Below the pieces are notes generated by a model, which did not search any database, was not told the DNA's origin, and saw only the letters and a program-made list of their open reading frames with translations. From NCBI GenBank assembly GCA_947492385.1, contig CANLMX010000002.1, forward strand, positions 40,992 through 104,991: DNA of 64,000 bases, written 5' to 3'. A program made the translations under genes and the position numbers. Origin of the DNA: Planctomycetaceae bacterium. GTDB taxonomy: Bacteria > Planctomycetota > Phycisphaerae > Phycisphaerales > SM1A02. How positions within the stretch are numbered: position 1 is the first letter of the stretch; every line of letters begins with the position of its first letter. Positions 19,069-28,184 of the stretch are shown here, piece by piece.

Positions 19069-19725
19069 TCAGAGCGCGAAGCTGAGGCCGACCCAGAAGT
19101 CGAGCCCGTTGAATCCGGGATTGTTGCTCGACGTCCCGGCGTTCGAGACGTGGTACCAGCGCAACGACACGTAGGCGCGCGTGCCCTCCCATGCGTCAAA
19201 CGTGACGCCGGCGCCTGCCGAGGGCGTGAAGTTGAAGTTGGTCCCGCCGACCGGCACCGGGCTCGACGAACCGATCATGCCGCACCCGCCGCTCACGAAG
19301 ATCGACCAGCGCTCGGCCGCAAACAGGTGCCAGCGGAGCTGGAGGTCGCCGCCGAACACGCCCGCTCCCGAGGCACCCGTCTCGGCCGCGTAGCCCGCAC
19401 TGCCGTAGAACGCGAGTTCGAAGTCATCGACGAAGAACCACGCGATGCCGATGCGACCCTGCCCGATGTTCGTGCCTTCGAAGTTGCCCGCCCAGTCCCC
19501 TTCCACGTTCAGGCGCAGCGAGTCCTTCGCGCCGAAACGGGCGGGTGCGGGTGCATTCGTGCGCGCAGGTTCGGGCGCGGGTGCACCGGCCTCGCCTGCA
19601 TCGGACCCGAGGAGCAGCGCGCGCGCGTCGACGCTCGCGGCGGCACAGGGCCCTGCCACGGAGAGCACGCATGCGGTTGCGAACGTCATTGCGCGATGGG
19701 CGCGGCACGCGGCGCGGATGAGCAT
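19069..19725 (-). CDS. PagL-like acyloxyacyl hydrolase/outer-membrane beta-barrel
   Basis: Signal peptide, amphipathic beta strands, C-terminal RWYHVSNAGTSSNNPGFNGLDFWVGLSFAL resembling the PagL HxSNAG...NPG region. Confidence 0.6.
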   Translation of the reverse strand: MLIRAACRAHRAMTFATACVLSVAGPCAAASVDARALLLGSDAGEAGAPAPEPARTNAPAPARFGAKDSLRLNVEGDWAGNFEGTNIGQGRIGIAWFFVDDFELAFYGSAGYAAETGASGAGVFGGDLQLRWHLFAAERWSIFVSGGCGMIGSSSPVPVGGTNFNFTPSAGAGVTFDAWEGTRAYVSLRWYHVSNAGTSSNNPGFNGLDFWVGLSFAL

Positions 19726-19767
19726 CCGTGAAGTATGCGCACCGCGCGTGTCGCACGCCACCGGAGC

Positions 19768-19807
19768 AAAAAAGCCGCCGTCGGACGCTCCGACACGTCC
19801 GACGGCG
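19768..19807 (-). terminator. Canonical rho-independent terminator on the minus strand, upstream of the pagL-like start codon
   Basis: Minus strand: cgccgtcggacg-tgtcggag-cgtccgacggcg-gc-TTTTTT; perfect 12-bp stem, 8-nt loop, 6-T run. Confidence 0.75.
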
Positions 19808-19971
19808 ACGGATCGACGGCCCCGGACGGATCCAGGACCGCGAAGAAGTGGCAGGCTCGCACAGGCCCCCGGGCCAGACGAACAGTATCGTTCAAACCGA
19901 ACCGCCCGCCCCGCTTTCCCGGCGGGATTTCCTGCGCGATTTCGCATTTCCGACAGTGGCCGGAAACCCCC

Positions 19972-20430
19972 GTGACCCCTTCCGCCCCGAAAAACCGCAT
20001 TCTGATCGCCGTGGCGGCCCTGGTGCGTTCTGGGCAGGCGGTCCCGGGAGGAAGCGGCCCCGAGGTCCTGATCGCCCTGCGCCACCCCAAGGCCATCCGC
20101 GGGGGGGTCTGGGAGCTCCCGGGCGGGAAAGCGTCGGCCGGCGAGTCCGCCTCCGAGGCGGCGGCGCGCGAACTGCTCGAGGAGACCGGGGTGGACGTCG
20201 ACCCGGCGACGGGCCGCGAACTCGGGACGGTGGAGCAGGACGACCCCACCCTGCCCGCGGAACGCTGGCTCCGGCTCACGCTGGTGGCGTTCGAGGCCCC
20301 ACCTGGTGCCGTTCCCCAGCCGCTGGCGGCGGTCGAGTGCCGGTGGGAGCGCATCACGGCGCTCGATCGTTACGAATGGCCCGCGGCGAACCGGACGCTC
20401 AACGCGATCCTCGCCGACGCGTTCCGCTGA
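19972..20430 (+). CDS. NUDIX hydrolase (MutT-like), probable GTG start
   Basis: Nudix box GGKASAGESASEAAARELLEETGV. Confidence 0.85.
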   Translation: MTPSAPKNRILIAVAALVRSGQAVPGGSGPEVLIALRHPKAIRGGVWELPGGKASAGESASEAAARELLEETGVDVDPATGRELGTVEQDDPTLPAERWLRLTLVAFEAPPGAVPQPLAAVECRWERITALDRYEWPAANRTLNAILADAFR

Positions 20431-20916
20431 TCACCTGGCCTCCGGCGTCGCCACGGGCCGCGGCGCCGGCGCGTCAGGCGCGACCGCAGGCATCGACTCC
20501 ACCGAGCGACGCGCAGCCCGCGCGCGGTCGAGCACGCCCGCATTCGCATCGGCGTCGGGCACCAGGTCGAAGTGCCAGCGCTCGAGCCGGTGCAGCTTCG
20601 CAGGAAGCACTTCGGCGACCAGGTCCGCGCCCATGAAGTCCCACGCCGGCATGTCCGTGGTGCCGCTCCCGGCCACCGACTCGTAGCCCTGCAGGCGCAG
20701 GCGGACGTCGTACGTGCCGTCGAAGGTGAACTGGATGCGGGCGGGCGTCCTGCCGACCTCGCGCCCGTTGAGCGTGAGGATGGCGCCGGGTGGCGTCGTG
20801 GTCACTTCGATCTCTCGGCGGACGCACCCCGCAAGCGACACGGCTCCCGTGAGCACGGCCAACTGCACCCCGCGGACGGGACGGCGAGGGGCGGCGGAGG
20901 GGCGACGCATGCGCAT
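20431..20916 (-). CDS. PEGA-domain lipoprotein
   Basis: Lipobox-like SLAGC; VTTTPPGAILTLNGREVGRTPARIQFTFDGTYDVRLRLQGYE. Confidence 0.75.
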   Translation of the reverse strand: MRMRRPSAAPRRPVRGVQLAVLTGAVSLAGCVRREIEVTTTPPGAILTLNGREVGRTPARIQFTFDGTYDVRLRLQGYESVAGSGTTDMPAWDFMGADLVAEVLPAKLHRLERWHFDLVPDADANAGVLDRARAARRSVESMPAVAPDAPAPRPVATPEAR

Positions 20917-20941
20917 CGCCGGAGGCTACTACACTCCTCCG

Positions 20942-21676
20942 ATGCCGTTGCTCGAAGCCGAAGGGCTCGTCAAGAGCTACAACGACCGTCGCGTGGTGGA
21001 CGGCGTCGGGTTCACCGTCGGCGAGGGCGAGATCGTCGGGCTGCTCGGGCGCAACGGCGCCGGAAAGACCACGAGCTTCCGGATGACCATCGGCATGATC
21101 ACCCCCGAGGCCGGGCGCGTCGCGTTCGCCGGTCAGGACGTGACCATGCTCCCGATGTACCGGCACGCGCTCGCGGGAATGGGCTACCTCGCGCAGGAAC
21201 CTTCGGTGTTCCAGCGCCTCACGTGCGAGGAGAATCTGCTCGCGATCCTCGAGCTGCAGCCGCTGACCAAGGCGCAGCGGAAGGAGCGCGCCCGGCAATT
21301 GCTCGCGCAGTTCCACCTCGAGCACAAGGCGGGCGAGGAAGCACGCACGTGCTCGGGCGGCGAGCGGAGGCGGCTCGAGATCGCGCGGGCCCTGATCAAT
21401 CGCCCCCGCATCCTGATGCTCGACGAACCGTTCGCCGCCGTCGACCCTCACACGGTCGAGGACCTCCAGGAGGAGGTGCGCAAGCTGACGTCCGAGGGCA
21501 TCTCGGTGCTGGTGACCGACCACAACGTCCAGCAGACGCTCCGGATCTGCGACCGCGCGTACATCATCCACGAGGGCCGCAACCTGCGGGACGGGCTGCC
21601 GAAGGAGATCATCAACGATCCCGTGGTGCGCAACGCGTACCTGGCGAGCACCTTCCGCGGCGACGAGTTCGGCTGA
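20942..21676 (+). CDS. lptB: LPS export ABC transporter ATP-binding protein
   Basis: LLGRNGAGKTTSFRMTIG, GMGYLAQEPSVFQRLT, CSGGERRRLEIARAL, ILMLDEPFAAVDP characteristic of LptB. Confidence 0.88.
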   Translation: MPLLEAEGLVKSYNDRRVVDGVGFTVGEGEIVGLLGRNGAGKTTSFRMTIGMITPEAGRVAFAGQDVTMLPMYRHALAGMGYLAQEPSVFQRLTCEENLLAILELQPLTKAQRKERARQLLAQFHLEHKAGEEARTCSGGERRRLEIARALINRPRILMLDEPFAAVDPHTVEDLQEEVRKLTSEGISVLVTDHNVQQTLRICDRAYIIHEGRNLRDGLPKEIINDPVVRNAYLASTFRGDEFG

Positions 21677-21714
21677 TCCCGCGGGTCCGCCGGGACCGCA
21701 CGGCGCGACCCCGG

Positions 21715-22986
21715 TCAGCCGCCGGCGGCCAGGCGTTCGACCCGGATGCGCTGGACCGCGGCGGGCGTGGCCTCGAGCACCGTGAACCGCATGCCCGACT
21801 CCGTGAATGCGTCGCCCGCGCGCGGAATCGACCCGAAGCGCGAGAGTACGAACCCGGCCACCGTCTCGTAGCCGTCGTCCTCGGGGATCTGGAGCGCCAG
21901 CGCGGAATTGAGGTCCGCCACCGGTGCGTGGCCGCTGGCCTCGATCGCGCCGTCCGCTGCGGTCCAGAGCGTGGGCGCTGAGTCGGAGGCCGGCTCGTGC
22001 TCGTCTCGGATCTCCCCGACGAGTTCCTCCAGGATGTCCTCGATGGTGACCAGGCCGGCGGTGCCGCCGAACTCATCCACCACGATCGCCACGTGCACCT
22101 TCGACTGCTGGAAGTCCCGGAGCTGCTCCTGGATGGGCTTTGACTCCGGCACGCGCATCGGCTGGCGCAGGAGCGGGCGAAGCCGGAAGTCCGAGCTCGG
22201 GCGCCCCAGGAAGCGCACCAGGTCCTTCACGTAGAGGATTCCCTGAACGTGGTCCAGGCTTCCCGAGTGGACCGGGATGCGCGAGTGCCCGCTGCCGATC
22301 GCGAACTCGCGCACGGACTCGAGGTCATCGGTGTAGGCGATCGCCTCGATGCGCGGTCGGGGCGTCATGACGCCGCCGACCGTGGCGTCGCCGAGCGTCA
22401 CGGCGTTCTCGAGGATCTCGGCCGCATGCTCGTCGATCAGGCCCTGCCGCTGGGTGTCCTCGATGGCGCTCACCAGCTCGTCCCCGCTGCGTTCGCCGGG
22501 ATCCGTGCGGCCGACCGACGATCCGATCGCCCGGTCCACCCCTCGCGCGAGCGCGCGCACCGGAAGGAGCGACGCGTGGAGCACGTGGAGCGGCAGCAGG
22601 AACCGTGCGATCACCGCGGCCGGGGCATGGCGCGCGAACGCGCCCGCCGCCACAGACGTGAACACCCACAGGAGGAGCACCGCCACCGCCCAGGCGGCGA
22701 CGAGGCGCTGGACGGTGAGGGGTTCGTCGAACCCGGCGAACGCGGCGAACACGCAGGCCACGAACCCGATGCGCAGCACCGTCCGCGCGAAGGCCACCGC
22801 CCACTCCACCTGCTCGAGGCGGCCGAGCATCCACGCCCCGCGCGCGGAGCGGCCGCGTGCCTCGAGCTCGCGCTCGAGCGCGCTCTCGCTGACCTGGACG
22901 AGCGACAGCCCAATGGAGGCGAGCACGCCCGCACACGCGAGGAGCGCAGCCGCAAGCGCGACCAGCACCGCGGTCGTCGTGCTCAC
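21715..22986 (-). CDS. CNNM/CBS-domain protein of the CorC/TlyC (hemolysin-related) family
   Basis: N-terminal TM segments, VMTPRPRIEAI, SRIPVHSGSLDHVQGILYVKDL, VAIVVDEFGGTAGLVTIEDILEELVGEIRDEHE. Confidence 0.88.
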   Translation of the reverse strand: MSTTTAVLVALAAALLACAGVLASIGLSLVQVSESALERELEARGRSARGAWMLGRLEQVEWAVAFARTVLRIGFVACVFAAFAGFDEPLTVQRLVAAWAVAVLLLWVFTSVAAGAFARHAPAAVIARFLLPLHVLHASLLPVRALARGVDRAIGSSVGRTDPGERSGDELVSAIEDTQRQGLIDEHAAEILENAVTLGDATVGGVMTPRPRIEAIAYTDDLESVREFAIGSGHSRIPVHSGSLDHVQGILYVKDLVRFLGRPSSDFRLRPLLRQPMRVPESKPIQEQLRDFQQSKVHVAIVVDEFGGTAGLVTIEDILEELVGEIRDEHEPASDSAPTLWTAADGAIEASGHAPVADLNSALALQIPEDDGYETVAGFVLSRFGSIPRAGDAFTESGMRFTVLEATPAAVQRIRVERLAAGG

Positions 22987-23459
22987 GACGTGCCCTCCCC
23001 CGCCTCGAAGAGGCGCCCGAACCCGGCGGCCTCGAGGATCCGATCCTCCTCGGCATGCATGCGCGCATGCGAGGCCGGGTCGCGATCGTCATGCCCGCAC
23101 GCATGCAGCAGCGCGTGCAGCGCGTAGAGCAGGATCTCCCCCCGCATGCCGTGGTCGAGGCATTCGCCCCGGCGCCTGGCCTCGTCGATGCACACGGCGA
23201 CGTCGGCGTCGATGGGTGCGCCGGGCGCGTTCTGCGCGAATGTCATGACGTCCGTTGTCTCGTCGATCGCCAGGTGGCGTGCATGGAGGGCGCGCATGCG
23301 CGCGTCGCGCACCAGCTCGAGCTCCGCGCGCGCCACCGGCACCGGCAGCAACGGCACCACCCGCGCCAGCGCGTCCTCGAGCCACGCGCGGTCGCCGGAC
23401 GACAGGGCCGCCAGCCCCTCGCCGCCGAACGCGATGCCGTCGGGAAGCGTGGCCACCAC
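22983..23459 (-). CDS. ybeY: rRNA maturation endoribonuclease YbeY
   Basis: DETTDVMTF, ILLYALHALLHACGHDDRDPASHARMHAEED, close to the usual YbeY H-x3-H-x5-H metal motif. Confidence 0.8.
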   Translation of the reverse strand: MVATLPDGIAFGGEGLAALSSGDRAWLEDALARVVPLLPVPVARAELELVRDARMRALHARHLAIDETTDVMTFAQNAPGAPIDADVAVCIDEARRRGECLDHGMRGEILLYALHALLHACGHDDRDPASHARMHAEEDRILEAAGFGRLFEAGEGTS

Positions 23460-23463
23460 CAGC

Positions 23464-24816
23464 TCAGCGCCCCGCCGCCGACACGTAGACCGGCACGAAG
23501 CGCGGCGAGACGCGCTTCTCGAACTCCGGCCGGAACTTGTTGACGATGGTCCGGATGGCCCAGTTGTTGCCGTCGGCGAGCCCGCAGATGGTTGTGCCCG
23601 GCGTCAGGCCCATCGAGCCCGCCACCTCAAGCAGCACGTCGAGGTCCTGCGTCGTGCCCGCGCCGCGTTCGATCCGGGTCAGGAGCTTCAGCAGCCAGCC
23701 GCTGCCTTCGCGGCATGGCGTGCACTGGCCGCAGCTCTCGTTCTTGAAGAACCGGCTGATGTTCCGGGCGACGGCCACCATGTCGGTGTCCTCGTCGAAC
23801 ACGGTCGGGCACGCGGTGCCAAGGCCCAGGACGTCGTACTTGCGGCCGATGTCGAAGTCCATCGGCGCGTCATACTGGTCGGTGCCCAGGACGCCCATCG
23901 AGACGCCGCCCGCGATCGCGACCTTGAAGCGCTTGCCGTTGCGCATGCCGCCGCAGTGCTTCTCGACCAGCATTCGCAGCGGGATGCCCAGCTCCAGCTC
24001 ATAGACGTTCGGCCGGTTCACGTGGCCGCTGACACCCATCAGCTTCGTGCCGTAGCTCGGCATGCCGCCGATCGTGCTCTCGATGCCGAGCTTCTTCCAC
24101 CAGTCGACGCCGTGCTCCACGATCGGCACGACGGCGGCCAGCGTCTCGACGTTGTTGATGATGGTGGGACGGCCGAACAGGCCCTTGACCGCCGGGAACG
24201 GTGGCTTCACGCGCGGCCAGCCGCGCTTGCCCTCGACGGCCTCCAGGAGCGCCGTCTCCTCGCCGCAGACGTAGGCGCCCGCGGACCGGTGCAGCACCAC
24301 GTCGACTGCGTGCGTGCTGGCACCGCGCAGCAGTCCCTGCTTCCCGAAGATGCCGTTGGCGTAGGCCTCGTCGATCGCCTTCTGGAACACCTTGGCCTGG
24401 TGGTGGTACTCGCCGCGGATGAAGAAGTACGCGACCTGCATCTGGCACGCGTATGCGGCGATCGCGATTCCCTCGAGGACGGAGTGCGGGTCGAAGTCGA
24501 CCAGAAGGCGGTCCTTGAACGTTCCCGGCTCGGCCTCGTCGCAGTTGATGGCCAGGTAACGCGGACCGCCGTCGGCCGGCGGCAGGAAGGACCACTTGAG
24601 CCCGGCCGGGAACCCGGCGCCGCCGCGGCCGCGAAGCACCGCACCCTTCACGAGCTCGACCACCTCGGACGGCTTCATCGAGAGGGCCTTCTCGAGGGTG
24701 CGGTAGCCGCCGGTGGCGACGTACTGCTCGTACGAGACGGTCGCCCTCCTGGAACGATCCTCGGGGATGCGCTTGGTGAGGACGGGCTCGGGCTTGAAGT
24801 CGGCTGCGGTGGGCAT
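23464..24816 (-). CDS. nuoF: NADH-quinone oxidoreductase subunit F
   Basis: RGRGGAGFPAGLKWSF, CNCDEAEPGT-like motif, GAGAYVCGEETAL-like motif, ESCGQCTPCREG Fe-S motif. Confidence 0.95.
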   Translation of the reverse strand: MPTAADFKPEPVLTKRIPEDRSRRATVSYEQYVATGGYRTLEKALSMKPSEVVELVKGAVLRGRGGAGFPAGLKWSFLPPADGGPRYLAINCDEAEPGTFKDRLLVDFDPHSVLEGIAIAAYACQMQVAYFFIRGEYHHQAKVFQKAIDEAYANGIFGKQGLLRGASTHAVDVVLHRSAGAYVCGEETALLEAVEGKRGWPRVKPPFPAVKGLFGRPTIINNVETLAAVVPIVEHGVDWWKKLGIESTIGGMPSYGTKLMGVSGHVNRPNVYELELGIPLRMLVEKHCGGMRNGKRFKVAIAGGVSMGVLGTDQYDAPMDFDIGRKYDVLGLGTACPTVFDEDTDMVAVARNISRFFKNESCGQCTPCREGSGWLLKLLTRIERGAGTTQDLDVLLEVAGSMGLTPGTTICGLADGNNWAIRTIVNKFRPEFEKRVSPRFVPVYVSAAGR

Positions 24817-24836
24817 CGGTGGTGCTCTGCGTTCGG

Positions 24837-25082
24837 TCAGGCGTTCGTGGGGCCGGCGTCGCCGGCTCCCTGCGTGCTCGGTGGCTGCGTGCCCGGGGGC
24901 AGCACCACCTCCTCGATCACCGTCCGGCGGAGCGTCACGCCGTCGGCGCGGGTCTCCTCGATGGTCTCGCGCCGGACCTCGGCCTTGGCGGGCGCGTTCG
25001 GGTCCGTGCGGACGGCGTCGACGATGTGCCCGAAGAAGGCGCCGATGCTCCGTGCGAGCGGCGGGTCCTTCGGGCGATCCAT
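24837..25082 (-). CDS. Small hypothetical protein (81 aa) inserted between nuoE and nuoF
   Basis: ORF tightly packed between nuoE (ends 25084) and nuoF; starts MDRPKDPPLARSIGAFFGHIVDAV. Confidence 0.6.
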   Translation of the reverse strand: MDRPKDPPLARSIGAFFGHIVDAVRTDPNAPAKAEVRRETIEETRADGVTLRRTVIEEVVLPPGTQPPSTQGAGDAGPTNA

Positions 25083-25083
25083 G

Positions 25084-25656
25084 TCAGTGATGGCCTCCGT
25101 GGCCGGCCGCATGCGCCGGCTCGGCACGGCGCGCTGCCTCGATGAGGCGATCGAGCGCCGCGACATCCAGGTTCTCGTGGAGCGTCTCGTTGAAGAGCGC
25201 GACGGGCGCGGTGTCGCAGCTGCCGAGGCAGTCCATCGCGATGAGCGTGAACTTCCCGTCCTCGGTCGTCTCGCCTGGGACGATCCCGAGCCGGTCGGAC
25301 GCGCGGTCGAGCAGCGCCTTGCTGCCGCAGCCGCACTGCTCGCAGGCGATCGAGTGGCAGACTCCGATCGTGACCACCCCGCGCTGCTCCACGGTGAATT
25401 CGTCGTAGAAGCTGACCGTGTCGAGCACCTCGGCGGGGCTGATGCCGAGGAACTGCGCCACCTCAAGCTGCGCCTGGTGCGGGACGTGGCGATAGGCGTG
25501 CTGCACGTCGTGCAGGATGGGCATGAGCGCGCCGAGGCGCGTCGCGTACTTCGGGAGCACGTGCTCCGTCCAGCGCTTCTTCATGGCGTCCGTGCAGAGC
25601 GAATGGTCGTACCGCTCGATCTGCATGGTGCCGGAGGGCTTGGTGGGCCAGGCCAT
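25084..25656 (-). CDS. nuoE: NADH-quinone oxidoreductase subunit E (2Fe-2S thioredoxin-like)
   Basis: LPILHDVQHAYRHVP, VTIGVCHSIACEQCGCGSKALLD, DCLGSCDTAPVALFNE. Confidence 0.92.
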   Translation of the reverse strand: MAWPTKPSGTMQIERYDHSLCTDAMKKRWTEHVLPKYATRLGALMPILHDVQHAYRHVPHQAQLEVAQFLGISPAEVLDTVSFYDEFTVEQRGVVTIGVCHSIACEQCGCGSKALLDRASDRLGIVPGETTEDGKFTLIAMDCLGSCDTAPVALFNETLHENLDVAALDRLIEAARRAEPAHAAGHGGHH

Positions 25657-25713
25657 GGGGTCCTCGTGTGGGGTCCGGGGTGGGTCGGTCGGCGAAGGGT
25701 CAGGCGTTCGAAA

Positions 25714-27060
25714 TCAGCGATCGAGCTCTGCGGCAATGACGTTGATCGATCCGACGACGGCGATGGCGTCCGAGACGAGGTGCCCCTCGACCAGTTTCGG
25801 CAGCACCGCGTAGTTGGAGAAGCACGGCGGGCGGGTGCGCACGCGCCAGGGGTACTTGGTGCCGTCGCCCACGAGGTAGTAGCCGAGCTCGCCGTTGGGG
25901 CTCTCGAAGCCGTAGTACGCCTCGCCGATCGGCACCTTCCAGCCCTTGTTCCACATCATGAGCTCGAAGTTCTCGATGACGCCCTCGATCGAGCCATAGA
26001 TGTTCGCCTTGCCCGGCTGCGTCACCTTTGCGGCGTCGGTCGGGTTGAACGGGCCCGCCGGGATGCGGTCGATCAGCTGGTTGATGATGCGCGCCGACTG
26101 CTTGATCTCCTCGACGCGCACCAGGTACCGCGCGAAGCAGTCGCCGGTCTGGCAGACCACGACGTCGAACTTGGGTGCCTCGGCGCCCTCGCCGTCCCAG
26201 TTGTCCGCATAGCAGAGCACCGGCTCGTCCTTCCGCAGGTCGCGGCGCACGCCGGCCGAGCGTGCCATCGGGCCGGTGAGGCCCCAGGCGATGGCGTCCT
26301 GCTTGCTGATGGCTCCGACGCCCTCGAGGCGGTCGATGAAGATGCGGTTGCGCGAGAGCAGCGTCTCCATGTCCTTCACAGCACGCGGCAGACGCTCGTT
26401 CACGAAGTGCTTCACCATGCGCTTGAACGTCTCGTCGCACGGGACGTCGCGCCAGGCGCCGCCGACACGCGTCCAGTCGGGGTGGAAGCGCTGGCCGCTG
26501 ATGTACTCGACGATGTCGTAGATGAACTCGCGCTCGTTGAACCCGTAGAGGAAGCCGGTGAAGCCGCCGAGGTCGAGCGCCGCGGCACCCACGCACAGGA
26601 GGTGGTTCTGGATGCGGCCGAGCTCGGCCATGATCGTGCGCACCACCTTGCAGCGCGGCGTGGGCTCGATGCCGAAGAACCGCTCCACCGACGTGTGGAA
26701 CGCGATGTCGTTGACGATCGGCGAGATGTAGTCCATCCGGCTGATCGTGCACACGTACTGGTTGTAATCGTGGTGCTCGCCCAGCTTCTCGAAGCCCGAG
26801 TGCAGGTAGCCGATGTGCGGCGTGATGCGGGCCACGCGCTCTCCGTCGAGCTCCATCACCAGTCGCAGCGTGGTGTGCGTGGCGGGGTGCTGGGGCCCGA
26901 TGTTGAGGATCCAGCGGTCGGGCACCTGGGCGTGGTTGCGCAGGTAGTCGGGCGAGTCCGAGTCCACGGTGATGGTGCCCTGCCCGGTCGCGGGACGCGT
27001 CCGGGCCTGCTCCTCGACTTCGAGACCGTATCCGTGGTCAGGCTGGAGGGTGTACGGCAT
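25714..27060 (-). CDS. nuoD: NADH-quinone oxidoreductase subunit D
   Basis: NIGPQHPATHTTLRLVMELDGERV, IGYLHSGFEKLGEH, C-terminal YPWRVRTRPPCFSNYAVLPKL, VVGSINVIAAELDR. Confidence 0.95.
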   Translation of the reverse strand: MPYTLQPDHGYGLEVEEQARTRPATGQGTITVDSDSPDYLRNHAQVPDRWILNIGPQHPATHTTLRLVMELDGERVARITPHIGYLHSGFEKLGEHHDYNQYVCTISRMDYISPIVNDIAFHTSVERFFGIEPTPRCKVVRTIMAELGRIQNHLLCVGAAALDLGGFTGFLYGFNEREFIYDIVEYISGQRFHPDWTRVGGAWRDVPCDETFKRMVKHFVNERLPRAVKDMETLLSRNRIFIDRLEGVGAISKQDAIAWGLTGPMARSAGVRRDLRKDEPVLCYADNWDGEGAEAPKFDVVVCQTGDCFARYLVRVEEIKQSARIINQLIDRIPAGPFNPTDAAKVTQPGKANIYGSIEGVIENFELMMWNKGWKVPIGEAYYGFESPNGELGYYLVGDGTKYPWRVRTRPPCFSNYAVLPKLVEGHLVSDAIAVVGSINVIAAELDR

Positions 27061-27126
27061 GGGGCAATAAGTATAGGAGGCGCGCGGGCGCACGGCCAGA
27101 TCCTCACGCCCCAGCCACGAAGTGAA

Positions 27127-27155
27127 CGCCCGGAGGCCATCTGGGCCTCCGGGCG
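27127..27155 (-). terminator. Perfect inverted repeat downstream of the PEP-CTERM-like gene (terminator-like hairpin)
   Basis: cgcccggaggcc-atctg-ggcctccgggcg: 12-bp perfect stem, 5-nt loop; no strong T run. Confidence 0.55.
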
Positions 27156-27188
27156 AGGAGCATTCAGGAGCCGGGGCGGCGCACGCGG

Positions 27189-27980
27189 TCAGGAGCGTCG
27201 GCGCCGGGAGCGGACCAATCCCGCCGCGCCCAGGAGGGCGATCGCGCCCGGGGCGGGCGTCGTGACCACGCTGAAGTCATCGAAGTGCAGGACGTGCGAC
27301 CCCGTCGAAGACCCGGTCGGCGAGGCTGAGCGGAAGGCGAAGAGATCGGCATCGCCGAAGTTCGTCGAGGTGAGGGCGTCGAATCCGGCGATCGCCGACG
27401 TGTTGATCCCCACGTCGTTGAAGTACCAGCGAAGCTTGCCGGCGCCATAATCGAAGTCGATCGAGACCTTGTACCACGTGTTCAAGGTGAAGCCCACGAT
27501 TCCGATCGACGCGCTCGACCCTGAATTGTTGAACAACGTCACCTTGCCGTCGCTGCCAAGACGGATCGCGCCCAGGCGATCCGTGCCGGCGGCGTCATAG
27601 GCATCGATGCCTGCCCCAGAGATCCGGGTGGCGCCAGAGGTCGCGCTGAACACCTTGACCCAGGCGGAGGCGGTGACGATGGGTTGCGAGGCAAGCTCCG
27701 CGGCGGTCTGGGGAGTGTCCTTCCAGCTCCAAGCCCCACCATTGCCCGAAAAATTGCCGGTGTTGACCGAAACGAACTGCGAGCCGGTCCGGGCTTGGCC
27801 CGCGGTGTTGCTTACGGAGAAACTATTCGAGAATCCACCTGCCGTCCACGTCTGCTGGCCAGGAAGGGCTCCGACCGTGAACGGCGACTCGAACGAAGTG
27901 GAATAGCTCAACGCCCCGGACGAGAGCGAGTTCAAGGCGAGCGTGAATGCGATGACTGCGGGCGCAATGCGCGTACTCAT
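27189..27980 (-). CDS. Secreted protein with PEP-CTERM-like sorting signal
   Basis: Signal peptide; lectin-like beta-rich body; C-terminus TPAPGAIALLGAAGLVRSRRRRS (PxPG + TM + Arg cluster). Confidence 0.75.
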   Translation of the reverse strand: MSTRIAPAVIAFTLALNSLSSGALSYSTSFESPFTVGALPGQQTWTAGGFSNSFSVSNTAGQARTGSQFVSVNTGNFSGNGGAWSWKDTPQTAAELASQPIVTASAWVKVFSATSGATRISGAGIDAYDAAGTDRLGAIRLGSDGKVTLFNNSGSSASIGIVGFTLNTWYKVSIDFDYGAGKLRWYFNDVGINTSAIAGFDALTSTNFGDADLFAFRSASPTGSSTGSHVLHFDDFSVVTTPAPGAIALLGAAGLVRSRRRRS

Positions 27981-28184
27981 GGGAACGACTCCTGCGAGAT
28001 TGGTCTGATCGATGCGGGGACAGGCGGGAGGGCACGAGCGACTGGATACGGATCAGTCGGAACGCACCCCCTTTCCAGTACGCACATGGGCACTGCAGCC
28101 CATCAGCCCTGATGAAGAATCGGCGAAGGTCTGGTAATGCCCACCTCCCCGCCGGGCCATTGGAACCGCGGTGGAGTGCCCGAA

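Noticed and set aside
23146-27450. 1434-aa + strand ORF
   Set aside because: Runs antisense to ybeY, nuoF, nuoE and nuoD; low-complexity composition (Arg/Ala/His/Asp) typical of non-coding frames in high-GC DNA.
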